Of a DNA stretch of 64,000 bases, positions 9,496 to 20,037 are shown piece after piece. Origin of the DNA: Epithemia pelagica (Eukaryota > Bacillariophyta > Bacillariophyceae > Surirellales > Surirellaceae); contig OX337234.1 of NCBI GenBank assembly GCA_946965045.2, positions 1,054,001 to 1,118,000 of the forward strand, given 5' to 3'. Below the pieces are notes generated by a model. The model worked only from the letters and a program-made list of their open reading frames with translations, ran no database searches and was not told the DNA's origin. Positions within the stretch are counted from its first letter, which is position 1. Every line of letters begins with the position of its first letter. A program made the position numbers and the translations under genes.

Positions 9496-10737
9496 ATGGC
9501 TTTCGCAATCTCTCCCGCTAACGCAAACGCGAACAACATCGTGAACTTTGCAACGGCCGCGGGAGCAAAGCTCTACAAGCAGGCAACGACTGGACTCTTT
9601 GACGGTGGTGATCTCTACGATCTCCACGCGGAAGGGCTGAAGACTTTTCTCGACTCATTCCAAGATCGGATCGTCGAACAGTCTTGGACCAGCACCTTTT
9701 CCATTCCCGAACACATTGTGGTTCCTCCAGCAGCTGGACCAGCACCGCCACCAGCACCTACGCATCTCTTGACTCAAGCCTACGGTCGCGTCGCGCTCGC
9801 CCAGGTTCGCACCTACGTCGATAGTTTCATCGGACAGAACAGGATTTCTCAGAATTCCTACATGTCCTACATGTGTTTAATGGCGTCGCTCAACGAAGAT
9901 GCGAAGGCGCAAGTAAATCTACGACGCGAAGACTTTATTATCGACGACGTTGGCAGTGGTCCACTCCTTCTCAAAGTGATCATTTCCCTCGCGTATGTGG
10001 ATACCGAGGCGACCGTGATGGTACTTCGCCAGCGCTTGTCCGATCTGCATATTCATATTGCAGACTTCAACGGTGACATCATCAAGTTCAACTCCTATGT
10101 GAAAGCTACTCTTCAAGGTTTGCATGCCCGCGGTGAACGAACGCTGGACTTACTCCCTAACCTTTTCAAAGCTTATGAGACTGTGAGTGATGAGAACTTC
10201 TTGGAGATGATCCGTCGTCGAAAGAACGCATACGAAGAAGGAGATTCTCCGAATCTCTCGGCGACGCAACTCATGGATTGGGCCCGTCTCAAGTACCAAG
10301 GCCTGGTAGAAGCGAAGAAATGGCAGGCTCTGTCCGAACGTGACCAGAAGATTATTGCCCTTGAGGCCAAAGTCAAGAAGATGGAGAAAGGAAAAACAGC
10401 CCCGCTGTCCACGACCAAGGGATCCAAACAGGGCGAGCAAAAGACCAAAGAATCAGCAAAAGAATCGTGGCTCACCATTGGGCCACATGAGGGAGGCCCA
10501 GAAATAAAAGAAGTCAACGGAAAAATGTACTATTGGTGTAAGTGGCATGAAAAATGGTCACTCAACAAGAAAGACACTTCCGACACGTGCAACGGACGGG
10601 GCTTAACCGGAGAGAAAAAGAAGGCCTATGATCTAGCTCATGCCGAGAAGAACAATGATGGTACAACTCCTGCCCTTCGCCTCGCGAGTGCTCTAGCTGA
10701 TCTACCGGCCCAAGAAGAATCTTCTGACGAAGAGTGA
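9496..10737 (+). CDS. Copia gag (E2)
   Basis: 413-residue gag starting at ATG 9496. The N-terminal two thirds is helical (capsid-like). A Lys/Glu-rich segment follows near residues 285-325, then a Cys/His cluster (YYWCKWHEKW...DTCNG) near residues 343-372. This differs from the usual CX2CX4HX4C knuckle but resembles the end of other CoDi gags. The C-terminus is acidic (EESSDEE). The stop (10735-10737) is followed nine bases later by a perfect 7-bp hairpin. Confidence 0.82.
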   Translation: MAFAISPANANANNIVNFATAAGAKLYKQATTGLFDGGDLYDLHAEGLKTFLDSFQDRIVEQSWTSTFSIPEHIVVPPAAGPAPPPAPTHLLTQAYGRVALAQVRTYVDSFIGQNRISQNSYMSYMCLMASLNEDAKAQVNLRREDFIIDDVGSGPLLLKVIISLAYVDTEATVMVLRQRLSDLHIHIADFNGDIIKFNSYVKATLQGLHARGERTLDLLPNLFKAYETVSDENFLEMIRRRKNAYEEGDSPNLSATQLMDWARLKYQGLVEAKKWQALSERDQKIIALEAKVKKMEKGKTAPLSTTKGSKQGEQKTKESAKESWLTIGPHEGGPEIKEVNGKMYYWCKWHEKWSLNKKDTSDTCNGRGLTGEKKKAYDLAHAEKNNDGTTPALRLASALADLPAQEESSDEE

Positions 10738-10745
10738 CAACGAGA

Positions 10746-10764
10746 CCCGAGGTCATTCCTCGGG
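10746..10764 (+). promoter_or_regulatory. Stem-loop between gag and pol (E2)
   Basis: CCCGAGG (10746-10752), loop TCATT, CCTCGGG (10758-10764): a perfect 7-bp GC-rich stem just after the gag stop. It may tune gag/pol output through readthrough, reinitiation or RNA processing. E3 has a similar hairpin between gag and pol. Confidence 0.45.
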
Positions 10765-10806
10765 CTGTTCTACAAGACGGTCGAGCAGCTCATCTATCTA
10801 TTACTA

Positions 10807-13263
10807 GTGACAACAATCCTCTACATGTCTGTCCTAGTATATAGTGATGATGATGCTAGGTCGGCTAACCCTTCCCAAGATGACAAGACGAGTCTGCGGC
10901 CTAAGCTATGGTTTCTAACACCAACATGCAATAGCAACAGGATACGACGACAAACAAGGAAACCAAGATGGAATAGACAAACAATGCGAATGCTATGCAT
11001 GGCAACAATACTCGCAGCTCCGATAACAGGCAAACCAGCCGCAGCACATCAAGTCAAGTTCGACTCCGATAGCCAGCCCGTGTTTGTTGACAACTGTGCA
11101 ACATCGTCTATCACAAACGATATCACCGACTGCATAACAGCAATCCAACCCGTAAGAAGAAAGATCAAGGGCATTGCAGGATTGTTCAAAACGGAAATCT
11201 ACTCCACGACGATCAAGTGGCACTTCGAAGACGACAACGGTGTCATCCATACATTCGTCCTGCCTCGATCGTTCTACATACCATCGACCTCCAACAGACT
11301 TTTCTCTCCCCAACACTGGGCACAAGTAGCCAAAGACCACAAGCCGAATCCAGATGGCACTCGCTGCATCACCACAGCTGACAACATCATTCTCGAATGG
11401 AACCAATGCAAATACACGAGAACCATCCCACTCAATCGAAGAGGAACGAATGTGGGACAGCTGTACACTGCAAACGGTATGCTCAAGTTCCATGCTTTCT
11501 GCTGCAAAGTACACGCGACACCGGAGGAAGAAGATGAGAATCCACCGATCGTTAGTCACGCGAATCTGATCGAGGATGACGAAAGCATCAACGAGAACTC
11601 ACCAAGCGCCCAGATCGAACAAGATTCCAACGATGTAGAACTTGACATGGATGACGAGCACAACGAACAGTATTTTCCACAACGGGATCAGCCCATCACC
11701 ACGGATTTTCTCTTCGAAGATGAAAAAGTGGTACATGTGATTCCCAATGAAGAAGAAGTGCCAATCGAAAACCCGACGGTCGAACTCCTACGCGTTCATC
11801 ATCGTCTCGGCCATCTGTCATTTGCTAAGATTCAAGAAATGGCACGACGAGGTGAATTGCCCAAGCGACTCGGTTCATGCGCTGTTCCAGCATGTACAGC
11901 CTGTATGTACGGGAAAGCGACGAAGAAACCATGGCGAGTGAAAGGTACAAGGGGTACACTGGATGTTATGACTCGTCCAGGCCAATGTGTATCGGTCGAC
12001 CAACTCATATCGACAACACCAGGATATATTGCCCACTTACGAGGTACTCCAACACGCGATAGATATCGGGTAGCGACTGTTTTCGTGGACCACTACTCTG
12101 GTATAGGGTACGTCCACCTACAACGATCGACGTCGGCTGCGGATACCATCGAAGCAAAGGAGCGATTTGAAGCATGGGCGGATACGCACGGGGTCGCAAT
12201 CATGCACTATCATGCAGACAACGGCATTTTTGCTGACAACCAATTTCGCAAAGCAGTAAGAGACAAAGGACAGCGCTTGACGTTCAGCGGAGTTAACGCG
12301 CATTTTCAGAGCGGTATGGCCGAGAGGCGCATAAGGGACCTACAAGACTCAGCACGGACTATGCTACTCCATGCACATCGTCGATGGCCCTCTGCTATTA
12401 CTCCGAACCTCTGGCCCTATGCAGTACGCTATGCATCGGATATCTTCAACTCTGCACCTATGGCGAAACATAAGAATACGACGCCTTTGGAACTCTTCTC
12501 TGGTTCCCCAGCACGATTCAACCTGCGACATGCGCACACATTTGGATGTCCAAGTTATGTCCTAGACAATGCTCTACAATCAGGAAAAGGGATTTCCAAA
12601 TGGTCCGAACGCTCTCGGGTTGGTATCTTCTTGGGATACTCCGCCCAACACTCAAGAACTGTGGGGCTTATTCTCTCATTGTCCTCCGGTTTATCTTCTC
12701 CACAATTCCATGTTCAATATGATGACCGTTTTGAGACTATGCGACGTAGTTTCGGGGAAGCACAACCTGTCTCCTACTGGCAGCAGAAGGCCGGGTTCCG
12801 CAAGGGTAAAACCATGGATCAGTCCCAACCAGATCACCACACTACCGACACACGTGACTCACAACTACCCTCACAAATGAGGGAGGTAGATCACAATTCT
12901 ACCCTAGAGGAGCCACCTATAGTTCCGTTACCAGTCGACAATGAAGATCTAATCCAGCCGACAAATGAGGGAGCCTTTGGAGTCCGCAGGTCACAACGAC
13001 AACCCAAACCAACTATGCGATATCAAGACTATATGGATTCTTTGGGGGACGACCTAGATCCTCTAGGTGAGCTGGCAGTGACGTTACCTGGGTTGATCTC
13101 CATGACCGCACAGGCCCAAGCAAATCCAGATGTCATGTATTGGCACGAAGCCATGCGACAACCAGATCGATTGGAATTTATAAAGGCTGCACAAAAGGAG
13201 GTCCAGGATCACACCGCAAACGGTCTCTGGGATGGTTCGACGACAAGATATACCACCGGGTAG
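10807..13263 (+). CDS. Copia pol: protease and integrase (E2)
   Basis: About 818 residues. The protease motif is VFVDNCATSSITND (DNCAT, a variant of D-S/T-G). The GAG-pre-integrase zinc site follows (HHRLGHLS...CTACMYGK). The integrase core has D in SVDQLIST, D in YHADNGIF and E in HFQSGMAERRIRDLQD. A chromodomain-like/linker region (FGCPSYVLD, VGIFLGYS) comes next. The frame dies at 13263 and the RT continues in another frame from about 13232. The first residues precede any convincing ATG, so expression probably depends on gag-pol coupling. Confidence 0.82.
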   Translation: MTTILYMSVLVYSDDDARSANPSQDDKTSLRPKLWFLTPTCNSNRIRRQTRKPRWNRQTMRMLCMATILAAPITGKPAAAHQVKFDSDSQPVFVDNCATSSITNDITDCITAIQPVRRKIKGIAGLFKTEIYSTTIKWHFEDDNGVIHTFVLPRSFYIPSTSNRLFSPQHWAQVAKDHKPNPDGTRCITTADNIILEWNQCKYTRTIPLNRRGTNVGQLYTANGMLKFHAFCCKVHATPEEEDENPPIVSHANLIEDDESINENSPSAQIEQDSNDVELDMDDEHNEQYFPQRDQPITTDFLFEDEKVVHVIPNEEEVPIENPTVELLRVHHRLGHLSFAKIQEMARRGELPKRLGSCAVPACTACMYGKATKKPWRVKGTRGTLDVMTRPGQCVSVDQLISTTPGYIAHLRGTPTRDRYRVATVFVDHYSGIGYVHLQRSTSAADTIEAKERFEAWADTHGVAIMHYHADNGIFADNQFRKAVRDKGQRLTFSGVNAHFQSGMAERRIRDLQDSARTMLLHAHRRWPSAITPNLWPYAVRYASDIFNSAPMAKHKNTTPLELFSGSPARFNLRHAHTFGCPSYVLDNALQSGKGISKWSERSRVGIFLGYSAQHSRTVGLILSLSSGLSSPQFHVQYDDRFETMRRSFGEAQPVSYWQQKAGFRKGKTMDQSQPDHHTTDTRDSQLPSQMREVDHNSTLEEPPIVPLPVDNEDLIQPTNEGAFGVRRSQRQPKPTMRYQDYMDSLGDDLDPLGELAVTLPGLISMTAQAQANPDVMYWHEAMRQPDRLEFIKAAQKEVQDHTANGLWDGSTTRYTTG

Positions 13264-14734
13264 CTATGTGACTAGAGCAGTATGGAGTTGTGTCCGGAAG
13301 CGGAAACTGCAGACAGGTGAAATCTATAAATGGAAGTCACGCTTGGCATTTGATGGATCAAGACAGACCAAAGGAGTGAACTATTGGGAGACTTATGCTC
13401 CCGTAGTCCAATGGCCTGTGGTCCGCTATGTCTTAACGACGGCTATTTCGCAAGGATGGGCGATGAAGCAGATAGACTATGTCCTCGCCTACACTCAAGC
13501 CGTGGCGGAAACTGATATGTACATGGAGGCACCTAGAGGGTTTACATTCGACACGACCGGAAAACAACGAGCCGAAGATTTTGTTCTCAAGATTAAACGG
13601 AATTACTACGGTCAGAAACAGGCCGCGCGTGTCTGGAATAAACACCTAGTACAGCAATTGGAACAAGTGGGATTCAAACAGAGTGATCATGATGAATGTG
13701 TCTTCTACAAAGGACGCAGCCTCTATATCTTGTACACAGACGACTCCATCTTAACAGGGCCTGATCCACAGGAACTCGACGACATCATCACCCAGATGCA
13801 GGACATTGGGCTTAAGATTACATATGAAGACGGAGTAGAAGATTTTCTTGGAGTCAACATTACAAAACAACAGACCGGACATCTTCACCTCTCCCAGACT
13901 CGCTTGATCGACGCTATCCTTGATGATCTGCGATTACCAGCGGACACGAATACTCGCGACGTGCCGGCAGCAACCACAGTGAAGATGCGCGCCGATGATG
14001 ATGGGGACCCCTTTGATGGACACTTCAACTATCGCTCGGTCATCGGGAAACTGAATTTCCTCGAGAAAAGTACACGACCTGATATATCCTACGCATTACA
14101 TCAATGTGCACGCTTTTCCGCGAATCCAAAGCAGGTACACGGACGAGCAGTAAAGCAGATTGGGCGCTACCTCGCTGGTACACGGTCACGAGGACTCGTG
14201 CTCAAACCACAGGACAAAGAAAATTTCGACGTTTATGCCGATGCCGATTTTTGTGGCAACTTCAACAAGACAGATATGCCACGATCAGACATGGCCCGAT
14301 CCCGTTCCGGATATGTCATCTTTTATGGAGGTTGTCCCATAGTGTGGGCATCAAAGTTACAGTCCGAGATTGCACTGTCCACAACGGAAGCGGAAATTAT
14401 CAGCCTCTCTACTTCATTGCGTACAGTCATCCCACTTATGAACATTACGAAAGAGATGAAATCACTCGGCTTCCCTGTCCTATCAACACAACCCAGAGTA
14501 CATTGTCGAGCTTTTGAAGACAATAACGGGGCTTACGAATTGGCTACGGTCTATAAGTATCGACCACGCACGCGATACCTCTGTACCAAGCTATTTCATT
14601 TCAAGTCCGACGTCGAGAAGAAAGAGATTACGATCCTCCCTTGTGATACGGAGTTGCAGACCGCGGATATCTTTACCAAAGCACTGGATAAAGAGACGTT
14701 CGAGCGGCATCGCACGCGTATTATGGGCTGGTAG
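13232..14734 (+). CDS. Copia pol: reverse transcriptase and RNase H (E2)
   Basis: 500-residue continuation of E2 pol in a shifted frame. It shows KWKSRLAFDGSRQ, TYAPVVQW, the RT active site LYTDDSIL (YTDD), RPDISYALHQCARFS, and RNase H with DADFCG, STTEAEIISLS and EDNNGAY. The shift from the preceding ORF is explained by one extra G in the TGGGATGG run near 13230. Without it the frame reads straight from LW into the RT. It is therefore best read as one pol gene with a 1-nt insertion. Confidence 0.82.
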   Translation: MVRRQDIPPGSYVTRAVWSCVRKRKLQTGEIYKWKSRLAFDGSRQTKGVNYWETYAPVVQWPVVRYVLTTAISQGWAMKQIDYVLAYTQAVAETDMYMEAPRGFTFDTTGKQRAEDFVLKIKRNYYGQKQAARVWNKHLVQQLEQVGFKQSDHDECVFYKGRSLYILYTDDSILTGPDPQELDDIITQMQDIGLKITYEDGVEDFLGVNITKQQTGHLHLSQTRLIDAILDDLRLPADTNTRDVPAATTVKMRADDDGDPFDGHFNYRSVIGKLNFLEKSTRPDISYALHQCARFSANPKQVHGRAVKQIGRYLAGTRSRGLVLKPQDKENFDVYADADFCGNFNKTDMPRSDMARSRSGYVIFYGGCPIVWASKLQSEIALSTTEAEIISLSTSLRTVIPLMNITKEMKSLGFPVLSTQPRVHCRAFEDNNGAYELATVYKYRPRTRYLCTKLFHFKSDVEKKEITILPCDTELQTADIFTKALDKETFERHRTRIMGW

Positions 14735-14760
14735 TCAGATTTTCACGCTGCGTGAGGGAG

Positions 14761-14930
14761 TGTTCGAATATTGTACATGCGGGCATATGTAACTGATGAG
14801 GACCTTGGGGGACCGCAGACGCAAACCTCATGACTCCATTAGGCCCAACGCATCATCGAACCGCCTATCACAAAATGCAAAACGACGATGGATCCAGGCG
14901 ACGATGCCTATGTAACGATCGACAATGCCT
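14761..14930 (+). repeat. 3' LTR of E2, truncated
   Basis: Begins TGTTCGAATATTG directly after the polypurine tract CGTGAGGGAG and matches the 5' LTR until 14930, where the similarity stops abruptly. Confidence 0.85.
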
Positions 14931-14933
14931 CAT

Positions 14934-15041
14934 GTACCCAATCTCCTTCATTCCCACATTCTCATCACGTCACATTATGGCTCGTGATGAGGATATGCTG
15001 TAAGGTAGCTCGAGGGAGAGAGACATCCTTTCCTGCAAGCA
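14934..15041 (+). repeat. Direct repeat C, left copy
   Basis: About 108 bp beginning GTACCCAATCTCCTTC and ending TTTCCTGCAAG. It is repeated at 20214-20320 with roughly 80% identity. The two copies bracket block A. Their nature (old LTR pieces or footprint of the duplication) is unknown. Confidence 0.7.
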
Positions 15042-15609
15042 TGATCAATTGCTGAATGTCGCGGATGAGATTTGCAGTCGCGGATGGATTGTGTGGCCCA
15101 TTCATCACTTCTCAGAGTCTACTCAAACTCAAAATGATGTTTTTTCCTGAAAACATGTCCTTTGGTAGCTCACTACAAATAGACTACAGACGCTGAGAAG
15201 TCTCTCGGAAAAAAGATACCCTCATTTTTGTTCCAACGGCTTTGGCAAACAAAGATATGTCATTTCAACCCTTTCATGAACAGAAAAATAGAGCTATTTC
15301 AAACAGACAATCAATGATGCATGTGGACTGTGGACCCCCGATGTCAAGAGAATGGGGGTCGATACCCCTTAGAATGCCGCTGTCCGTACCGAATTTTAAT
15401 TGAGATTCCCTCTTATGAGCAGGTTGAGACTACACGACAAAGAAATACTACGGATACGTGTGTGTGGGAGGCAGATTGGCCTGAGACGGAGAGTCTACAT
15501 TGTGAACTCAAGAGCCCGTTATTAAGATTTTCCATCTTCACATATGCACAACAATAAACGATTTTTGGAACCAAACACGTTTCATTCTCTTTTCCCTTTT
15601 TTGTTTGAG

Positions 15610-15960
15610 GAGCCAGTCAGGATCCCTTTTGCCACGACTCTGTTGGATGGATGTCGAGTTGAAAGTACGGCATTGGATAGCATCTTTTTCAACGACCGTG
15701 AAAACATCGATTATCCGGCCTCTGCCCCACAACGGGCTTGTCATGTTCGAGTGAAACCAGTCAATGCTTCATCGTATCTTTCCCTGGTCCAAAATGTTTC
15801 TGCGGGTGATTGCGGTCGGCAACTTCCAGTTGTGAGCGTGCAAGATTCATTCTTCGATACAAATACGGGCCAGCTTGATCCAGTATCTTTCAGCAGCAGC
15901 AACGGTCGAGCTGGTAGCACTCGAATGTCTTTCCACGCGATTTCTGCATTCCATCGGGCC
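15610..15960 (+). pseudogene. Leishmanolysin-like M8 peptidase fragment (block A)
   Basis: The reading frame parallels residues about 95-205 of the intact M8 gene at 6509: shared motifs include ATTLLD, ESTALDS, HVRVKPVNASSY and VVSVQDSF. An internal deletion of about 15 residues follows RQL, and all zinc-site residues are absent. It ends in unrelated sequence. It is a relic with no catalytic domain. Confidence 0.85.
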
Positions 15961-16131
15961 TAAAGATACTTTCACACGGAGAAAGAAAAACTACACGACG
16001 CAACCTTGTGAAATCAAGAATCCTTTATTTCGCTTTTCCATTTTGATATGCATACAGCCACAGCATCTACTACGGCACATACCCTTTCTATTCGTTTCCC
16101 GTTTCTCTTGAGCCAGCATTTTACCTCCAAG

Positions 16132-17334
16132 TCACTCACTTTTGGTGGTTCTTCGGAAACGACGTCGCTCAGAAAGTTTGGTCCTAAGCCAGAATTTTTT
16201 GATTTGGTCCACGGACCTTCTTGGCAAAAATGTGGATATAAGATTCCAGCGGTTCCCAAATCTTTGTCGTTTCTCCAAAATAATAAGCTTCTCCTGAATG
16301 GTGAGACGCGTTTTAAGGAGATTGGGGTCAATCACGTTCTCAAAGTGATCTCGAATCTCGATGCAAGTTCGACCTGGAAGTTGGGCTTGTATGGCAGAGT
16401 ACTTGATGTTCTTTTTGCGGTACTCACGAATAATTTCTTCTTCCTCTACCGTCCATGGCAATTGATGGTGCTGAACCTTTTTGTCGAGAGTACCGTGGAA
16501 TGTACTCTTGATACCCATGTCACTCGGAGTGACGTTATCTTCAGCATTGCCGACAATGGACGAATCATGGAAGAAAGTGGGTGTCTTCCATCGAGCAGAC
16601 GCGTCATGATCACGCTTGAGGGTGCCTTCTTGAGACAGTTCTTCCCAGGTATCAGGGTGGGGTTCCCGGGATTCTTGTTGTGGAAGTCTCTTGCCCTTTA
16701 GAGGTGTGGCCATCCGGGATTGCAATGGAAGGCGCTTACCCTTGATGGGTGTAACGCATCGAATATGTTTCGGATGAATGGACTTCTTGGTTTGACGGGA
16801 AGTCTCGGGCGTTGGAAAGTAATATAAGCGATCGTCATTGCATATCTCACTCATGGTTTGTGATTCCCAAGCGTCGTCGAGATTCTGAGCACTCAAATCG
16901 GCGTCTGATTCCCACGATTCATCGAGATCAGCAGCATTCGAATCCTCTTCTGATTCCCAAGAGTCGTCGAAATCTTGACTCCTCGAGTCATCTTCTTGAA
17001 CAGATGAATCATTGTCGTCATTGGCTGCTGTTGGAAACGGTGACTTCTTGATTGGAAAAGAGACAAAGTTTTTCGGCAGTTGTCGGGGATTCAGTCGAAA
17101 CCGCAAGTCATTATCGGTGAAATCGAACATGTCCACCAATTCGTTGATGTTGAGCTCAGCATCGGATTGCCCGGAGGCTACCTGTTGTGCAGCCAGGAGA
17201 ATGCTCTCGTCATCCCACGAGGAAACTTTGTGCGTCTTGAGGGGATTTCCTTCATTTTCAGCCGATGCTGATGAGCCCACAAAGCGAGGCTTGGTCGGTG
17301 TAATGGTGGGAACTGGAACAGTGCGTGAAGTCAT
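16132..17334 (-). CDS. Two-repeat Myb/SANT-like DNA-binding protein (block A)
   Basis: 400-residue protein. I take ATG 17334 (MTSRTV...) because the block B copy starts there; an in-frame codon at 17385 would add 17 residues. The N-terminal half is acidic and repetitive: three copies of a D-[DE]-[SA]-W-E-S unit and two of a KGKRLP unit. Residues about 292-338 (LPWTVEEEEIIREY...CIEIRDHF) and 343-385 (LTIQEKLIILEKRQRFGNRWNLIS...DQIKKFW) are tandem Myb repeats with most of the expected Trp/aromatic core. A basic tail follows. It is probably a nuclear DNA-binding factor. The target is unknown. Confidence 0.8.
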   Translation of the reverse strand: MTSRTVPVPTITPTKPRFVGSSASAENEGNPLKTHKVSSWDDESILLAAQQVASGQSDAELNINELVDMFDFTDNDLRFRLNPRQLPKNFVSFPIKKSPFPTAANDDNDSSVQEDDSRSQDFDDSWESEEDSNAADLDESWESDADLSAQNLDDAWESQTMSEICNDDRLYYFPTPETSRQTKKSIHPKHIRCVTPIKGKRLPLQSRMATPLKGKRLPQQESREPHPDTWEELSQEGTLKRDHDASARWKTPTFFHDSSIVGNAEDNVTPSDMGIKSTFHGTLDKKVQHHQLPWTVEEEEIIREYRKKNIKYSAIQAQLPGRTCIEIRDHFENVIDPNLLKTRLTIQEKLIILEKRQRFGNRWNLISTFLPRRSVDQIKKFWLRTKLSERRRFRRTTKSE

Positions 17335-18204
17335 TGCGATTGAATTGATTGGCAGGAGTTTGGATGCACGCGATTGCCTGGTCAAAGTGATGTGTGATTT
17401 GGGTAGAAGCCAATTTTATGAGAACAAGATGAATGTTTGTGCCAAGATGGACAAGGCAAAAGAGATTGCAAACCGCAACGCAACGAAGGTTTACGATTGA
17501 CTCCGAAGAGACTGGTTTTGCTTCTTGTGCGGCGGCAAGTGTACGTAGAACCGTAGGTAGATGTTCAACGGGAATGCTTGTGTCGCGCGGTGCTCGATCC
17601 CAGAATGAGTTCCGTGATATTCGGACGAGATCGGAGATCGGTTTTGCATGGATGAAACGGCGGATGGGTGGTTCGAGAAACGGTCGGTCATATCTTTCTT
17701 GGAGGCAATCGTCCCCCAAAGCATGCATGGATCGTTTGTTGCATTCCAAATCGCACTAGGAGCGACGCGAAATCAAGATTCACGTGGAAGGAGTGGATGG
17801 CCGCATAAGAGTTTTCATGCACAGTCCATGAACATGAACATGAACAAGATCATATCCTGTTGCCACATGAGATTCCTGCCTTCAAAATGTGACCGAATGA
17901 ATCGTGAATGGTGACTGTGTGGGTTCATAATTATTTAAGCCTATTAACTAAGGTCCGTACTCGGTACTCGTAAAACTAACCCTTCGAAAACCTAAGTTCT
18001 TCTGCCCAAGTGGCACATAATGACACCCAAAGACAACACACTGGATAGGATGACGAGGCATATAGTCAGAACGACCATGATGTGATGTAACAAGGTGGAA
18101 TCAACCCATTCGGTCACGATTCAGCACAACTTGAGCCGACATCGTGAGCGGCAACTACGAGTCTCGGTCAGGGCCTCCTGTTGCTACCTTCACAGGTCTC
18201 ATTC
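17335..18204. other. Spacer between Myb and NTPase genes (block A)
   Basis: No supported gene. It holds the Myb promoter/5' UTR side and the 3' end of the NTPase gene. Matching ORF fragments near 17500-17750 and 54590-54830 have drifted out of frame in block B, which argues against coding. Inexact tandem CATGAACATGAA units occur near 17825-17850. Confidence 0.5.
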
Positions 18205-20001
18205 TTACGAACGTCGCGATGCTTTGGTGACTCGCGCCCGATCGTCAAAGAATCTGACCGGGTGGTGGATGCATCCGAGCTCCTCATTATCAAAGAAATT
18301 TTTGACCGTTTCGACCGAACTACAATCCACAGCTACAGTCAATCCTTCGTAACCCTCATAGTCAACCTCATTCGGCCGCCGGAATGACAAATGAACATCA
18401 TCCGGGACAACAAAGGCGATCTTCACCGACACACAATTGGATTTGAGCTTAAACGTCTGTAACAGAGGTCTGAGGAACTTGTTCGTAAACGTTCGAGGGT
18501 TGAAGGTGTGCTCAGTGGAAATAGTATACTGAAAGCACCAAACTGTTACGTTGTCATCGGGATCCTTAGTAAGAAGGGCCGCATCGATGTAGGCGAAGTT
18601 GGGTACACTTGGAATCCAGTAAATCAGAAAGTCGGAGAGTTGATTAACTCCCTCTATACCGGTCCCCTTGCTCTGGAGAACATCCGTTATAGGGCTTGGA
18701 CGTTTGTAGAAAAGCCCATGGAGAAGCTCCTCAAAGTGGCAACCCGCTGCACTTGCCAGCCCTTTCTCTTTGGATTCTATATAGGCATTGTAGTAATTTT
18801 CCAGGCCGACCCAGTTCCGCAGGAGACGTGCGACAAACTGTGAGTCCACAACCTGATAAGCAGATCCAAAGAAGGTCCAGCTGGATGTCACAACAGGGAT
18901 TCGGAACATGGTTCGAACACGATCAGGGCTTTTTCTATCCCCACTTCCTTTTGTGTCAACAATACTTAGCATTGCCTGATTCTTGGATATCGCATTCACC
19001 ATCGCCGTCTTCTCGGCCTTCCATATGTCTGGGTTCTGAGCGTACTCAAACGCGTCCCGGATCCGGCCACCAGTATGATAGAAAACATCATAAAAAACTT
19101 CATCGGGAGAATAGCTAGAAGCAAATTTGTCGAAGGCATCGCCATCTGCATCGGCTTCTTCGAGACCTTCCATTTCATCATCACATTTCGTTGTTGCTGC
19201 TGCTGGGACCGATGACGCTGCCGTTGAAACCCCGTCGACTGCTGGAGCCGCTGCTGCAACGTCGTCGTTGCCAGATGGTTTATGATTGTCTAAAATATCC
19301 GAAGTCAACTCGAGCGCTTTTTGCAGGTCCGTCTTTTCCCAGCCACTTAGAACGACGAGAGTTGAAAATGTCGCACTTTCTCCTTGAGGTACGTCATGTC
19401 CACCGCTTGTCGCTAGGTAATGGTGTGGTAGGTACAGATCTTGGTCGCCTTCGTGTAGACCATCAATGAACAAGAGAACATTGTTAGACATAACGTGAAC
19501 CTGGGCATCCGAACGGTTGATCGCCATATGCTTCTGTAGAACGTCCGCCAGCACATCGTCGACTCCCAAGTTTCCTTGCAATATTCGACTGTAGCGAATC
19601 GTAATCTCCTTATTCTCTTTGTCGCTGTTGACCTTCTTCCTCATAAAAAACACGCTCGTGAACTCTCCAACAGCCCTCGTCTTGCGAATGAAGCAGACAG
19701 GCTTCTCCTCGTACAGGGCACGGTACAGTGCCACCAAAAATATTAATACGCTTTTTCCAACACCAGGTGAACCGATTAAAACCTGTCTTAGCTTTCGATC
19801 CATCTTGATGAGTTCCTGGAACACTTCACACATTTCTTTTCGAATGTAGATCGAATTTTTGGGGAAGAATTGCTCCTTCATCTTAGTAGGAGGGGCGAGG
19901 GGAGAAAAAAAAGTTTCGGTCTCGATACACTCCCCCTCCACTAGGCCTGCTGCACCCAAGCCGATGTCTACACAATTAAGCGTTGCTGTTTCATACTGGA
20001 T

Positions 20002-20035
<34 letters not shown>

Positions 20036-20037
20036 AT
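18205..20037 (-). CDS. RHS/Crinkler-type P-loop NTPase with nuclease-like C-terminus (block A)
   Basis: 610 residues from ATG 20037. It starts with a poly-Ser run of 12, encoded by a (TCG)n microsatellite. Walker A is GSPGVGKS at residues 89-96 and Walker B is LLFIDG at 188-193. A long region with low-complexity Ala (residues about 270-300) follows. Near 484-505, IDAALL...WCFQYT matches the D-x(n)-Q-x-T pattern of degenerate PD-(D/E)XK nuclease folds in trypanosomatid RHS and Crinkler-like proteins. I infer that family from motif order. The function in diatoms is unknown. The paralogue at 55295-57112 shares a 483-bp identical tract. Confidence 0.75.
20002..20036. repeat. (GAC)n microsatellite in NTPase start
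   Basis: About 11-12 GAC units encoding the poly-Ser N-terminus. The block B copy has a shorter, interrupted tract (57095-57110), so the length varies between paralogues. Confidence 0.9.

Larger units (their letters stand above)
8999..14930 (+). mobile_element. Copia LTR retrotransposon E2
   Basis: The 5' LTR starts TGTTCGAATATTG at 8999 and the same sequence restarts at 14761 after a GTGAGGGAG polypurine tract. In between are gag (9496-10737), a protease-integrase ORF (10807-13263) and an RT-RNase H ORF (13232-14734). The 3' LTR matches only to 14930 (equivalent to 9172) and then gives way to unrelated sequence, so the right end is truncated and no target duplication can be read. A 1-nt frameshift splits pol. 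Confidence 0.88.

Noticed and set aside
8994..14938. TACCA/TACCC as the target duplication of E2
   Set aside because: The 3' LTR is truncated, so the adjacent bases are not the original flank; a four-of-five match is weak.
17258..17749. 163-codon minus-strand ORF upstream of the Myb gene
   Set aside because: The block B counterpart has indels that break the frame, so no coding constraint is visible.
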